64,000 bases of DNA from Flavimobilis rhizosphaerae (GCF_014852685.1 NZ_JACZDF010000006.1:124001-188000), one strand, 5' to 3'. Positions 7,233 through 16,190 are shown, counted from the first letter of the stretch. The notes: generated by a model not told the origin, from the letters alone. Numbers and translations: made by a program.

Positions 7233-8231
7233 TCAGGCCTGTGCCCGGCGGTAGCCGGCGAGGACCGCGTCGATGACCTCGCCCGTGCGCAGCGCGGTCC
7301 GGCCCGTGCTGGGTGCCGGGCCGCCGTGGCCCGTGAGCTCGTCGACGATGAGCTGGATGAGCGGCTGCTGCACGTGCTCGGGGTACGGCGCCTGGATCTC
7401 GCGGTCGACGCCGCCGACACGCACCCGGATCGGAGCCTCGCCAAAGCACGGGAACCGCACCGAACCCCGTGTGCCGTGGAGCACGATCTCGTCGGTGCGC
7501 TCGGCGTCGTCGTACGCCCACGTGCCCGTGCCGACGGCGCCCGACGCCCAGCGGAACGCCGCGACGACGTGGTCCTCGGCCGCCGACGTGCCGGTGACGT
7601 TCGTCGCGATGCCGTGGACCTCCTCGACCGGGCCGAGCACGTGGTCGAGCCAGTCGAGCGCGTGCGAACCGAGGTCGACGAAGAGCCCGCCGCCAGAGAT
7701 CTCCGGCTGCAGGCGCCAGGGCTGGTGCTCGGGGTCTCCCGCGTCGCGCGGGGCAGTGTTGCGCACCGAGACCGTGCGGATCTCGCCGAGCTCGCCCGAA
7801 CGCACGAGGTCCTCGACGATCTTGAAGCGCGGCATGGCCCGCCGGTAGTACGCGACGAACAGCGGCACTCCTGCGGCGTCGGCCGCGTCGATCATCGCGC
7901 GGCACTCGTCGGCCGTGCGCGCCATGGGCTTCTCGACGTAGACGGGCTTGCCGGCCGCGGCGACGCGGATCGCGTAGTCGGCGTGCGAGCCGGGCGGCGT
8001 CGCGATGTAGACGGCGTCGACCTCGGGGTCATGGATGAGCGCGTCGGCGTCGTCGTACCACCGCGGCACACCGTGCCGCGTCGCGTAGTCGGCAGCTTTC
8101 GCCCCGTCGCGACGCATGACGGCGACGAGCGAGGACCGCTCAGCCTTCTGGAAGCCGGGGCCGGACTTGTGCTCGGTGACGTCACCGACGCCGATGATGC
8201 CCCAGCGGATGTGCGAGAGAGGTGCGGTCAT
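7233..8231 (-). CDS. Gfo/Idh/MocA-family oxidoreductase
   Basis: 332 residues. The N-terminal Rossmann fold (IRWGIIGVGDVTEHK) binds NAD(P), and the family marker YVEKPMA follows at about residue 100. The C-terminal alpha/beta domain has GGGLFVDLGSHALDWLDHVLG with the conserved catalytic His. Members oxidise or reduce sugars, inositols and similar substrates; the substrate here is not readable. ATG 8231 has no Shine-Dalgarno site, but a TACCGT box lies six bases upstream, consistent with a leaderless mRNA. It shares direction with the topoisomerase gene 67 bp upstream but probably has its own promoter. Confidence 0.88.
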   Translation of the reverse strand: MTAPLSHIRWGIIGVGDVTEHKSGPGFQKAERSSLVAVMRRDGAKAADYATRHGVPRWYDDADALIHDPEVDAVYIATPPGSHADYAIRVAAAGKPVYVEKPMARTADECRAMIDAADAAGVPLFVAYYRRAMPRFKIVEDLVRSGELGEIRTVSVRNTAPRDAGDPEHQPWRLQPEISGGGLFVDLGSHALDWLDHVLGPVEEVHGIATNVTGTSAAEDHVVAAFRWASGAVGTGTWAYDDAERTDEIVLHGTRGSVRFPCFGEAPIRVRVGGVDREIQAPYPEHVQQPLIQLIVDELTGHGGPAPSTGRTALRTGEVIDAVLAGYRRAQA

Positions 8232-8237
8232 GCGGCA

Positions 8238-8243
8238 ACGGTA
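8238..8243 (-). promoter_or_regulatory. -10 box of a likely leaderless promoter (Gfo/Idh gene)
   Basis: On the minus strand TACCGT ends six bases before ATG 8231. The same TAnnnT plus 6-7 nt arrangement is found before several other genes of this window that lack ribosome binding sites. Confidence 0.45.
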
Positions 8244-8298
8244 GCGGTTCCACCCACGACGGCGCGGGGCGCGCGGACGACGGGCGGGACGTCCCCCG

Positions 8299-9273
8299 TC
8301 ACGCACCCTCCCGTCGCACGAGGTCGAGGTACGCGGCCGCGATCTCGCGATGCGCGTCGGCGACCTCGCCGCGCCGGTACGCGTCGAGGACGAGAGGGTC
8401 GACGTACGACGCGCGGGCGACAGCCGGGGTGTTGCCGAGGACGTCGGCGGTGAGCCGCACCGCGTCGCGGATCGCCCGCTCCTGGTCCCGCGGGTCCTCG
8501 AGCGGCCCCGCGAGCGCGAGCTCGTGCGCGGCGGTCGCCGAGCCCAGGAGCGTGCGCAGGTCCTTCGTCGTCGCATCGGTCCCGGTGACCTCCCGGACGT
8601 ACGCGTTGAGCTCGGCCGAACGTAGCGGCCGCCAACGGCGGCCGTCGCGGTACGCGACGAGGCGTGCTCGGGCTGACCTGTCGCGCTGGAGCGAGCGCAC
8701 CGCGACCGCGAGGTCGTGGTCGGTCGCGCTCACGTGCCAGTGCATGCCGCTCTTGCCGGGGAAGTCGAGCGTCACGGTGTCGGCGTCGACGGTCGCGTGG
8801 CGGACGTCGAGCGTCGTGAGACCGCGGTGGCCCGTGACGACCGTGTGCCGCGCGTCGCCCACGCGGATGCCGACCGTGTCGACGAGCCGGAACCCGACGG
8901 CGAGCGCGCGCTCGCGGCTCGCAGGTTCAGCGCCGAGGTCACGGCGCACGCGCCGGCGGGCGCGGGGGAGCGAGGCGGCGAGATCGGGCAGGCGTGCGAA
9001 CTTCTCCGCGTCGTGCGCCTCGATCCACGCCGGGTGGTAGATGTACTGGCGTCGTCCAGCGCCGTCGACGCCCGTGACGAGAACGTGGCTGCGCGGGTCC
9101 GGCGCGATCCACACGTCGGTCCAGGCGGGCGGGATCGCGAGTCCGTCGAGGCGCGCGATCGTCTCCGGTTCGGAGATCCTGTCGCCCTCGGAGTCGACGT
9201 AGAAGAAGCCCTTGCCGGCTCCGCGGCGTCCCCAGCCCGGTGCGCGCAGGTCGGCGCGGACGAGCCGTGCCAT
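8299..9273 (-). CDS. DNA topoisomerase IB (poxvirus-like)
   Basis: 324 residues. Type IB topoisomerases relax supercoils by nicking one strand through a 3'-phosphotyrosine. The N-terminal domain contains GLAIPPAWTDVWIAPDP and the family motif QYIYHPAW. The catalytic domain has the Lys/Arg of TTKDLRTLLG (Lys237, Arg240), His250, and the nucleophile in NTPAVARASY (Tyr290). The start ATG 9273 lies one base after the stop of the small SAP-like gene, so the two are co-transcribed and translationally coupled. The partner may bind DNA too, suggesting a DNA-maintenance or stress unit. Confidence 0.93.
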   Translation of the reverse strand: MARLVRADLRAPGWGRRGAGKGFFYVDSEGDRISEPETIARLDGLAIPPAWTDVWIAPDPRSHVLVTGVDGAGRRQYIYHPAWIEAHDAEKFARLPDLAASLPRARRRVRRDLGAEPASRERALAVGFRLVDTVGIRVGDARHTVVTGHRGLTTLDVRHATVDADTVTLDFPGKSGMHWHVSATDHDLAVAVRSLQRDRSARARLVAYRDGRRWRPLRSAELNAYVREVTGTDATTKDLRTLLGSATAAHELALAGPLEDPRDQERAIRDAVRLTADVLGNTPAVARASYVDPLVLDAYRRGEVADAHREIAAAYLDLVRREGA

Positions 9274-9274
9274 G

Positions 9275-9541
9275 TCAGTGCTCGCGCAGGAGGTCGACGA
9301 GCTCGGCCTTGCGGAGGCGGGAGTACCCGCTGAGCCCGAGCTCCTTGGCACGAGCGCGCAGCTCGGGCACGGTGCGCTTCTCGTAGTCCTCGGCGGCGCC
9401 GCCACGACGGCCGACGCTCGAACGTCCGTCGCGCGCGGCTGCGTTGGAGATGCGCGCGGCCTTCTCCTTCGACGCGCCGTCGTCGACGAGCTTCTCGTAG
9501 AGCTCGGGGTCCTTGAGCTGGGGTGTCTTCGTGCGTGGCAT
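9275..9541 (-). CDS. Small DNA-binding-like protein with SAP/Rho-N motif
   Basis: 88 residues from ATG 9541, with GGAGG six bases upstream. The N-terminal half (LKDPELYEKLVDDGASKEKAARISNA) matches the short DUF7218-like proteins of actinobacteria. The C-terminal half, RTVPELRARAKELGLSGYSRLRKAELVDLLREH, is a SAP/Rho-N-terminal helix-extended-helix fold expected to bind DNA or RNA. It is the first gene of a two-gene unit with topoisomerase IB, which begins one base after its stop. A role in guiding or assisting the topoisomerase is inference. Confidence 0.85.
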   Translation of the reverse strand: MPRTKTPQLKDPELYEKLVDDGASKEKAARISNAAARDGRSSVGRRGGAAEDYEKRTVPELRARAKELGLSGYSRLRKAELVDLLREH

Positions 9542-9721
9542 GTCGACCTCCGGTCCTCGGGGTGTCCCTCGTGGGTGCGAGCGTCCTCTCATCGTCGGCA
9601 CGGCGGAGTCTGCGCGCCACCCGAGCGTGCGGATGCAGGTCGCGCAGGTGGGCCCTAGCGTGGTGAGGACGGCGCGTGCCGTCCCGGCACGCGTTCTGCC
9701 TGACGACGACGGGAGCACGAC

Positions 9722-10585
9722 ATGACCGAGGAGAACCAGGCCTTCCCCGCGCAGCAGCAGGAGCCGCCGGGCCTCACGGCGCCCATGGAGCCGCAGCCGG
9801 ACCACGGGGAGACGTCGTACACGGGGCACGGGCGCCTCGACGGGATGCGGGCGCTCATCACGGGCGGCGACTCCGGCATCGGGCGGGCGGTCGCGATCGC
9901 GTATGCGCGGGAGGGCGCCGACGTCGCGATCTCGTACCTGCCCGAGGAGCAGGAGGACGCGGAGGAGACGGCACGGTGGGTCGAGCGGGTGCAGCGCAGG
10001 TGCGTGCTCGTCCCGGGTGATCTCACCCAGGAGGACGTGTGCCGGCAGACGGTCGAACGCGCGGTCGAGGGCCTGGGCGGGCTCGACGTCCTCGTCAACA
10101 ACGCCGGTTACCAGATGGCGCGCCGCGACTCGGTCGCGGACGTGACGACGGACGACCTCGACCGGGTGATGCGCACGAACCTCTACGCGCTCGTGTGGCT
10201 CGTGCAGGCTGCTTTGCCACACCTGGAGAGCGGGTCGAGCATCATCAACGTCTCGTCGATCCAGGCGTACCAGCCGTCGAACGCGCTGCTCGACTACGCG
10301 TCGACGAAGGCGGCGATCAACAACCTCACGGTCAACCTCGCGGCCGAGCTCGGCCCGAAGGGCATCCGTGTCAACGCGGTTGCGCCGGGGCCGATCTGGA
10401 CGCCGCTGCAGCCAGCCACGCAGCCGAACGAGAAGATCGAGCAGTTCGGGCTCGACACGCCGCTCGGACGTGCGGGGCAGCCTGCGGAGTGCGCTCCGGC
10501 GTTCGTCTTCCTCGCGTCGCCGCGCGACGCGAGCTACGTCTCCGGGACGGTGCTCGGCGTCACGGGCGGCAAGCCGGTGTTCTGA
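9722..10585 (+). CDS. SDR-family oxidoreductase (YhdF/YghA-like)
   Basis: 287 residues, ATG 9722 with GGGAG upstream. The NAD(P)-binding motif is TGGDSGIGRA (about residue 48), the structural motif NNAGYQ follows, and the catalytic Ser and Tyr-x-x-x-Lys are in INVSSIQ and YASTKAA. A 40-residue Gln/Pro-rich extension before the Rossmann fold is typical of the YhdF/YghA branch, often annotated as glucose/aldehyde-type dehydrogenases linked to general stress. The substrate is unknown. It stands alone, divergent from the SAP-like/topoisomerase pair and convergent with the PfpI gene, with a strong shared terminator. Confidence 0.92.
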   Translation: MTEENQAFPAQQQEPPGLTAPMEPQPDHGETSYTGHGRLDGMRALITGGDSGIGRAVAIAYAREGADVAISYLPEEQEDAEETARWVERVQRRCVLVPGDLTQEDVCRQTVERAVEGLGGLDVLVNNAGYQMARRDSVADVTTDDLDRVMRTNLYALVWLVQAALPHLESGSSIINVSSIQAYQPSNALLDYASTKAAINNLTVNLAAELGPKGIRVNAVAPGPIWTPLQPATQPNEKIEQFGLDTPLGRAGQPAECAPAFVFLASPRDASYVSGTVLGVTGGKPVF

Positions 10586-10599
10586 GACGGGGCACGCAC

Positions 10600-10633
10600 G
10601 AGGGGCCCGGAACCACAAGGTTCCGGGCCCCTC
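10600..10633. terminator. Bidirectional terminator
   Basis: A perfect 15-bp stem (10600-10614 with 10619-10633, loop ACAA) lies between the convergent SDR and PfpI genes. An outer GCACGCAC/GTGCGTGC pair extends it with a small bulge. Confidence 0.85.
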
Positions 10634-10645
10634 GACGTGCGTGCG

Positions 10646-11194
10646 TCAGGCGTGCTGTCCGGTGTGGACGCCTTCGCCGATCTCCTCGACGAGCTTGTCG
10701 TTGAACGCTGGCAGGTCGTCGGGCGTGCGGCTCGAGACGAGCCCCTGGTCGACGACGACCTCTTCGTCGACCCACTCCGCGCCCGCGTTGCGCAGGTCGG
10801 TGCGCAGGCTCGGATACGACGTGAGTGTGCGGCCGCGGACGACGTCGGCCTCGACGAGCAGCCACGCACCGTGGCAGATGACGCCGACGGGCTTGCCCGC
10901 CGCGAAGAACGCGCGGGCGAGCTCGACGGCCGCCTCGTCGAGACGCAGGTGGTCGGCGTTGACGACGCCGCCGGGCAGGACGAGCGCGTCGTACTCGTCG
11001 GCCGAGGCCTCGCCGGTCGTCCTGTCGACGGGGTGCTCGTGGCCGTTCTTGCCGGTGATCGTGCCGGTCTCGGGGGCGATGAGGTGCGCGGTCGCGCCGT
11101 GCCCCGTGACCGCCTCCCACGGGCTCATGAGCTCGGAGTCCTCGAAGCCGTTCGTGGAGACGAACGCGATCTTCTTGCCGGTGAGATGTGACAT
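10646..11194 (-). CDS. DJ-1/PfpI-family protein (YhbO/YraA-type)
   Basis: 182 residues, ATG 11194 with GAAGGAGG upstream. It has the full PfpI layout: an N-terminal strand KKIAFVSTNGFEDSEL with the conserved Glu18, DALVLPGGVVNAD, and the nucleophile elbow VICHGAWLL with Cys107-His108. The family includes enzymes that detoxify glyoxals or repair glycated groups, besides stress-induced proteins of uncertain activity. It lies 44 bp upstream of the YtxH-like gene on neither shared promoter nor strand break: both read leftward, with the YtxH-like gene transcribed first. Confidence 0.92.
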   Translation of the reverse strand: MSHLTGKKIAFVSTNGFEDSELMSPWEAVTGHGATAHLIAPETGTITGKNGHEHPVDRTTGEASADEYDALVLPGGVVNADHLRLDEAAVELARAFFAAGKPVGVICHGAWLLVEADVVRGRTLTSYPSLRTDLRNAGAEWVDEEVVVDQGLVSSRTPDDLPAFNDKLVEEIGEGVHTGQHA

Positions 11195-11238
11195 GGTGCC
11201 TCCTTCTCTCGGGTTCTCCTCAAGGGTCTTCTACGCCA

Positions 11239-11574
11239 TCACGGTCCGCTGGTCGGCGCCACCGGAGGCGTGGTCATGGTGGGCGGCGGCGTGTGACCGT
11301 CGTCGTCCCGGTGGAACGCGTGCGTGACCTTGTCCTTGAGCGCCGTCCCGGCGTCGCCGGCGACCTCGCCCACCTTCGCGCGGACGGCGGCGCCCGCGGC
11401 GCCCGCGGCTTCGGCAGCACGCTCCTTCGCGGTCTCGACGACGTCCTGGACGCGGTCGTCGTCGAGCACGGAGCGTGCCTTGGCCTTGATCTCCTCGTAG
11501 CGGGCGCGGCCCGCCCGGCTGCCGAGCACGTACCCGACCGCAGCACCCGCGAGGAACGTCATCTTCGAGCCCAT
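11239..11574 (-). CDS. YtxH-like membrane protein
   Basis: 111 residues, ATG 11574 with GGAAGG nine bases upstream. A short glycine-rich hydrophobic segment at the N-terminus (MTFLAGAAVGYVLGSRAG) is followed by a charged amphipathic helix (RYEEIKAKARSVLDDDRVQDVVETAKERAAEAAG). This is the YtxH pattern of small stress-related envelope proteins. The tail is rich in Thr and Pro. The helix shows the 11-residue-like periodicity of LEA-type proteins. It reads toward the PfpI gene and may share its transcript. Confidence 0.75.
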   Translation of the reverse strand: MGSKMTFLAGAAVGYVLGSRAGRARYEEIKAKARSVLDDDRVQDVVETAKERAAEAAGAAGAAVRAKVGEVAGDAGTALKDKVTHAFHRDDDGHTPPPTMTTPPVAPTSGP

Positions 11575-11738
11575 GGGTTCGTCCTTCCGTCGTGTCCGGT
11601 GGCCTTCGCGGCCCTTCCCTCCATCGTGCGCCGCGCCTCGGCGGCGCGCATCTGGGCGGGTCGACGGCGGCACCCGGGTCGCGCGGTCGGTCGTCGCAGG
11701 TCATCATCGGTCCACGTCCGACGACGAAGGAGGGATCG

Positions 11739-12854
11739 ATGGCAGGTGCGACGGTGCCGGCGGGCCCGGTGCGGGACGGCGTGGTGCAGGACGGCGGGGA
11801 GCGGGACGGCGCGGCCGGGCAGGTCTGGAGCGTCGTCGCGCTCGGCGCCGAGGGGCCGCGCGACGCGCGGGACCGCGCGCTCGAGCTGCTCGCCGACGTG
11901 AGCGACGTCGACGGGGTGCTCGCGGTCGCGGCGCAGTTGCCCGCGACCCTGCGTCCGGGCAGCGACGGGACGGTGGCGGTGTGGGAGCTGCTCGCGACGG
12001 TCGCGTCCCGCGACCTCGGGCTCGCGCGGGCGATCGAGCCGCACCTTGACGCGCTCGCGATTCTCGCCCAGGCGGGGCTCGCGCCCGACGACGTCGTGGC
12101 GGACGCTGCGCAGGCGTCGTGGGGCGTGTTCGCGGCGGAGGGGCCGGCGGCGACGCTCGCGGCGCGCGCCTCGGACGACGGGCGCGTCGTGCTGCTCGAC
12201 GGGACGAAGCCGTGGTGCTCGCTCGCGGACCGGCTCGACGCGGCTCTCGTCACGGCGCGTGACGCAGCGGGGGAACGCCAGCTGTACGCGGTCGACCTGC
12301 GGCACGCGGGCGTCGGCGCGGCGGCCGAGAAGTGGGTCGCGCGCGGTCTCACGGAGATCCCGAGCACGGGCCTCGAGTTCACGGCGGTCCCGGCGGTCGC
12401 GGTCGGGGAACCCGGCTGGTACCTCGAGCGTCCCGGATTCGCGTGGGGCGGCGCGGGGGTTGCGGCGTGCTGGTACGGCGGGGCTGTCGGGCTTGCGCGC
12501 ACGCTGCGCGAGCAGGTCGCGCGACGGTCGGACGCCGAGCTGCTCCTCATGCACCTGGGTGACGTCGACGAGCATCTGCACGCGGCGCGGGCAGTGCTCG
12601 GCGATGCGGCGCGCGAGGTGGCCGCGGGCCGTCCGACGCCCGTGACGTCCGCACGAGTTCGGGCCGTGGTCGCCCGCACGTGCGAGCGGGTGCTGCGGAC
12701 GGCAGCGCACGCGCTCGGCCCTGCACCTCTCGCGCTCGACGCCGCTCACGCCAAACGGGTCGCCGATCTCGAGATCTACGTGCGTCAGCACCATGCGGAG
12801 CGTGACCTCGTGTCGCTGGGCCGCAAGAACCTCGCGACGGGGCCGTCGTGGTGA
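11739..12854 (+). CDS. Acyl-CoA-dehydrogenase-like protein
   Basis: 371 residues, ATG 11739 with GAAGGAGG seven bases upstream. The order of elements follows the acyl-CoA dehydrogenase fold: an N-terminal helical part with ASRDLGLARAIEPHLDAL, the beta domain around WGVFAAEGPAATL and LLDGTKPWCSLADRLDAALV, and a C-terminal helix bundle. The usual catalytic Glu and several FAD contacts are not obvious, so it may use an unusual substrate. The stop overlaps the start of the PIG-L/methyltransferase gene, and the glycosyltransferase follows, forming one overlapping operon. This trio recurs in several bacterial lineages without a defined product (family knowledge). Confidence 0.8.
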   Translation: MAGATVPAGPVRDGVVQDGGERDGAAGQVWSVVALGAEGPRDARDRALELLADVSDVDGVLAVAAQLPATLRPGSDGTVAVWELLATVASRDLGLARAIEPHLDALAILAQAGLAPDDVVADAAQASWGVFAAEGPAATLAARASDDGRVVLLDGTKPWCSLADRLDAALVTARDAAGERQLYAVDLRHAGVGAAAEKWVARGLTEIPSTGLEFTAVPAVAVGEPGWYLERPGFAWGGAGVAACWYGGAVGLARTLREQVARRSDAELLLMHLGDVDEHLHAARAVLGDAAREVAAGRPTPVTSARVRAVVARTCERVLRTAAHALGPAPLALDAAHAKRVADLEIYVRQHHAERDLVSLGRKNLATGPSW

Positions 12855-14212
12855 CCTTCGACGCTGCCGAGCCCGGGACGGACGCGCGCGCGTGGGACGC
12901 GGCGCTCACGGCGCTGCCCGCGCTCGCGCTTCCGGCAGTCGACCGGGTCGTGGTCCTCGCGGCGCACGCGGACGACGAGACCCTCGGGGCGGGCGGCCTC
13001 CTCGCGCGGCTCGGCGCCTCGGGCGTGACGCTCGAGGTCGTGTGCGTGACGAACGGCGCGGCGTCGCACGCGGGCGTCGGGCGCGACGAGCTCGTCGCGA
13101 CGCGGCGTGCCGAGCTCCGCGAGGCGCTCGACGTCCAGTGCCCGGGCGCGCAGGTCCACGTGCTCGACCACCCCGACGCGGCCACGGGCGCGCACCGTGC
13201 AGGGGTGCGCGCCGACCTCGCCCGGGTCCTCGACGCCGGGACGGGTGGCGCGCGGCTGCTCGTCGTCGCGCCGTGGCGCGGCGACGGGCATCACGACCAC
13301 CGGGTTGTCGGGGAGGTCGCCGCTGAGCTCGCCGCGGAGCGTGGCGTGCACCTCTGGGAGTATCCGGTGTGGCTGTGGCACTGGGGCGACCCGGACGCCG
13401 GGCTGCCCGACGGTGCTCGCGCGCTGGTCCTGCGGGACGCGGAGGTCGTCGCGAAGATGCGGGCGCTCGGCGCCTACGAGTCGCAGACGATGCCGGACGC
13501 CACCGGGGCGGCCCCGGTGCTGCACGCCCGGTTCCTGCGGCACGTGGTGCGGGACGTCGAGACGTTCGTCGTCACGTCCGCCCGGGGCGCTGCCGACCGG
13601 CCCGAGCGGCTGGGCGCGGAGTACTTCACAGAGCTCTACGGTCGCCGGGAGGACCCGTGGCGGCTCGGCACGCGGTGGTACGAGCGGCGCAAGCGTGCGC
13701 TCACGGTCGCGAGCCTGCCGCGGGAGGACCTCGGTCGTGTGCTCGAGATCGGGTGCTCGCTCGGGCACCTCACGGTCGACCTGGCGTCACGGGCCCGGGA
13801 GGTCGTCGCGCTCGACGTCGCCGAGCGGGCCGTCGAGCAGGCACGGCAGCGCGTCGCGGACGCGGGCCTCGCCGACAGGGTCGACGTGCGGGTCGGCTCG
13901 GCGCTCGACACGCTGCCGGACGGGCCGTTCGACACCGTCGTCGTCTCCGAGGTGGGCTACTACCTCTCGCGCACCGACCTCGCGGACCTCGCGACCCGAC
14001 TCCTGGGCGTGCTCGCACCGGCGGGGTGCGTCGTCACGTGCCACTGGCGCCACGACGTGCCGGAGTACCCGCTCACGGGTGACGACGCGCGGGACGTCCT
14101 GGCGCGCGGGCTCGGCTTGCCGCGGCTCGTCGAGCACGTCGAGGAGGACTTCGTCCTCGACGTCCTCGCCCGTGACCCGCGGTCGGTCGCGGCGCTCGAG
14201 GGGCTGACATGA
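12848..14212 (+). CDS. PIG-L deacetylase / SAM methyltransferase fusion
   Basis: 454 residues from GTG 12848, overlapping the previous stop. The N-terminal domain (about 30-215) is a PIG-L/LmbE zinc deacetylase: AAHADDETLGAGG (His40, Asp42, Asp43) and the HHDH metal site near residue 147. The C-terminal domain (about 290-440) is a class I methyltransferase with glycine motif LEIGCSLGHLTVDLA, VALDVAERAVEQAR and VVSEVGYYLSR. Together they could deacetylate and methylate one sugar-type substrate made by the neighbouring glycosyltransferase. The product is unknown. The stop overlaps the next start (ATGA). Confidence 0.93.
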   Translation: MVTFDAAEPGTDARAWDAALTALPALALPAVDRVVVLAAHADDETLGAGGLLARLGASGVTLEVVCVTNGAASHAGVGRDELVATRRAELREALDVQCPGAQVHVLDHPDAATGAHRAGVRADLARVLDAGTGGARLLVVAPWRGDGHHDHRVVGEVAAELAAERGVHLWEYPVWLWHWGDPDAGLPDGARALVLRDAEVVAKMRALGAYESQTMPDATGAAPVLHARFLRHVVRDVETFVVTSARGAADRPERLGAEYFTELYGRREDPWRLGTRWYERRKRALTVASLPREDLGRVLEIGCSLGHLTVDLASRAREVVALDVAERAVEQARQRVADAGLADRVDVRVGSALDTLPDGPFDTVVVSEVGYYLSRTDLADLATRLLGVLAPAGCVVTCHWRHDVPEYPLTGDDARDVLARGLGLPRLVEHVEEDFVLDVLARDPRSVAALEGLT

Positions 14213-14958
14213 CGGCGACGGCGCGGGTGCGACGCGCGGAGGTCGTCGTGCCTGCGCACGACGAGGAGGGACTCGTCGGCCGGTGCGTCGAGGGTCTCGC
14301 GGCTGCCGTCGGGCACGCCCGCGCGCACGGGCTCGACGTGTGGGTGACGCTCGTCCTTGACGCGTGCCGCGACGCGACCGGCACGGTCGCGGCGGAGGCC
14401 GCGGCGCGCGCGGGCCTCGACCTCACGGTCGTGGAGCTCGACGCGTGCGCGGTCGGTCGCGCTCGCGAGGCGGGGGTCGCGGCGGTGCGCGCACGGCTCG
14501 CCCGCGAGGCTGCCGTCGCGGACGAGGAGGTGTGGCTGCTCCACACGGACGCGGACTCCGTCGTCGGGCACGACTGGATCGTCGAGCACGTGCGGCTCGC
14601 GGACGCGGGGGCCGACGTCGTCGTCGGAACCGTCCGTCCCGACCCTGCGGATCTCGGGCCTGAGCGGACGCGTGCGTGGGCCGCGACGCGCGTGCCCGGG
14701 CGGCCCAACGGGCACGTCCACGGCGCGAACCTCGGCCTGCGACTGTCTGCGCACGTCGCCGCCGGCGGCTTCGACCCGGTCGTCGCGCACGAGGACGTCG
14801 GGCTCGTCGCGCGGCTGCGTGCGCTGCCGGTGAGGATCGTCGCGTCGGACGTCGTCGACGTCCTCACGTCAGGCCGGACGGAGGGCCGGGCGCCGCACGG
14901 GTACGCGCAGTACCTGCGAGAGCGGTTCGCGTCGGCCGGTTCGGGCGCGCCGTCCTGA
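14209..14958 (+). CDS. Family 2 glycosyltransferase
   Basis: 249 residues, ATG overlapping the previous stop as ATGA. The GT-A fold begins AEVVVPAHDEEGLVGRCVEGL and the metal-binding motif is LHTDADSVVGHDW. HVHGANLGLR and EDVGLVARL complete the acceptor side. It should transfer one sugar from a nucleotide sugar to an unknown acceptor in the cytosol. No membrane segments are seen. It is the last gene of the acyl-CoA-dehydrogenase-like / PIG-L-methyltransferase / glycosyltransferase unit. Confidence 0.9.
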   Translation: MTATARVRRAEVVVPAHDEEGLVGRCVEGLAAAVGHARAHGLDVWVTLVLDACRDATGTVAAEAAARAGLDLTVVELDACAVGRAREAGVAAVRARLAREAAVADEEVWLLHTDADSVVGHDWIVEHVRLADAGADVVVGTVRPDPADLGPERTRAWAATRVPGRPNGHVHGANLGLRLSAHVAAGGFDPVVAHEDVGLVARLRALPVRIVASDVVDVLTSGRTEGRAPHGYAQYLRERFASAGSGAPS

Positions 14959-15014
14959 GGTGACGTGGTCGGGCGCGCGGGCCCCCGTGCGTGCTCGACC
15001 GGAGCGGGACGCAG

Positions 15015-16190
15015 TCAGAGCATCGCGGCCAGCGTGAGCGTCGCAAGGAGCACCGTGAGCGGTGCGACGAGCAGACCGAGCGCCATGTAGCCGCCCCAGC
15101 GGACGCTCACGCCGAGGCGCGTGAGGCGGTCGTGCCAGAGGAGCGTGGCGAGCGACGCCCACGGCGTGACGAGCGGCCCCGCGTTGACGCCGACGAGCAG
15201 CGCGACGAGGCGCGCGGGGGAGCCTGCGGCGGGCTCGAGGGCCAGGTAGGCAGGCAGGTTGTCGACGAGGTTCGCGCCGAGCATGCCGGTCACGGCGACG
15301 CGCAGCAGGTCGAGAGTGCCCTCGCCCTCGCCCGCGACGCGCGCGAGCCACGCGCCCAGGCCCGCCCCGTGGGCGGCCTCGAAGACGACGAAGAGACCGC
15401 TCACGAGCACGAGCGTCGGCCAGGGGACGAGGTTCCAGCGGAGAGCACCGGGTGTGCCGGGGGCGCCGCGCTCGCGGAGCGCGAACGCGACCGCGAGCAC
15501 CGCCGCGGCGACGACGGCGGGGATCCACACGTCGACGCCCGAGACGAGCGCGGGCACGAGCAGCGTCACGGTGACGCCTGCGATCCGCAGGAGCACGGGG
15601 TCGCGGGGCTCGGGCGGGGTCTGCTCGGGGCGGTGGCGGCCCGTGAGCGCGCGGCGGAACAGGGCGAGCAGCACGAGCATGGGGACGACGGTCGCGACGA
15701 GAGCGGGCGCCCACGTGAGGCGCGCGAACGCGAGCGGGCTCGGGTCACCGAGCGCGTGCAGCGCGAGGAGGTTCGTGAGGTTCGACGTCGGCAGCCACAG
15801 CGAGCCCGCGTTGGCGAGCCACACGGTTGTGAGCGCGAACGGCAGGGGAGCGACGTCGACGTGCCGTGCGAGCACGACGACGACGGGGGTGAGAAGGACG
15901 GCGGTCGTGTCGAGCGACAGGAACGCGGTCGAGACGGCGCCCGCGACGACGACGAGACCCCACAACGCGAGCCTGCTGCCGCGGCCCCAGCGGGCGACGC
16001 GAGCCGCGACCGCGTCGAAGAGTCCCGCGCGGGCGGCGAGGTCGGTGACGACCGTCATGCCGACGACGAACGCGAGGACAGGGCCGACGCGTGCGGCGAG
16101 ATGGGCGACGTCCGCCGACGCGAGGACACCCGTGGCGACAAGGACCGCGCCGACGGCGAGCAGGGCGAGGCCCGTCAACGTCGTGCGCAT
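15015..16190 (-). CDS. ArsB/NhaD-type (SLC13-like) permease
   Basis: 391 residues, ATG 16190 with GGAGC upstream. Ten to eleven hydrophobic helices are spread along the chain. VSTAFLSLDTTAVLLTPVVVVLA and the symmetric half motif GANLVDNLPAYLAL are the re-entrant signature of the ArsB/CitMHS/NhaD ion transporter superfamily, and SLWLPTSNLTNLLAL is the typical anion-binding-like loop. It may export arsenite or exchange ions or dicarboxylates; no arsR, arsA or arsC gene is adjacent, so arsenic specificity is not supported by context. Confidence 0.82.
   Translation of the reverse strand: MRTTLTGLALLAVGAVLVATGVLASADVAHLAARVGPVLAFVVGMTVVTDLAARAGLFDAVAARVARWGRGSRLALWGLVVVAGAVSTAFLSLDTTAVLLTPVVVVLARHVDVAPLPFALTTVWLANAGSLWLPTSNLTNLLALHALGDPSPLAFARLTWAPALVATVVPMLVLLALFRRALTGRHRPEQTPPEPRDPVLLRIAGVTVTLLVPALVSGVDVWIPAVVAAAVLAVAFALRERGAPGTPGALRWNLVPWPTLVLVSGLFVVFEAAHGAGLGAWLARVAGEGEGTLDLLRVAVTGMLGANLVDNLPAYLALEPAAGSPARLVALLVGVNAGPLVTPWASLATLLWHDRLTRLGVSVRWGGYMALGLLVAPLTVLLATLTLAAML

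Noticed and set aside
15015-16190. An arsenic-resistance operon
   Set aside because: Only the ArsB/NhaD-type permease is present; no arsR, arsC or acr3 gene lies next to it.
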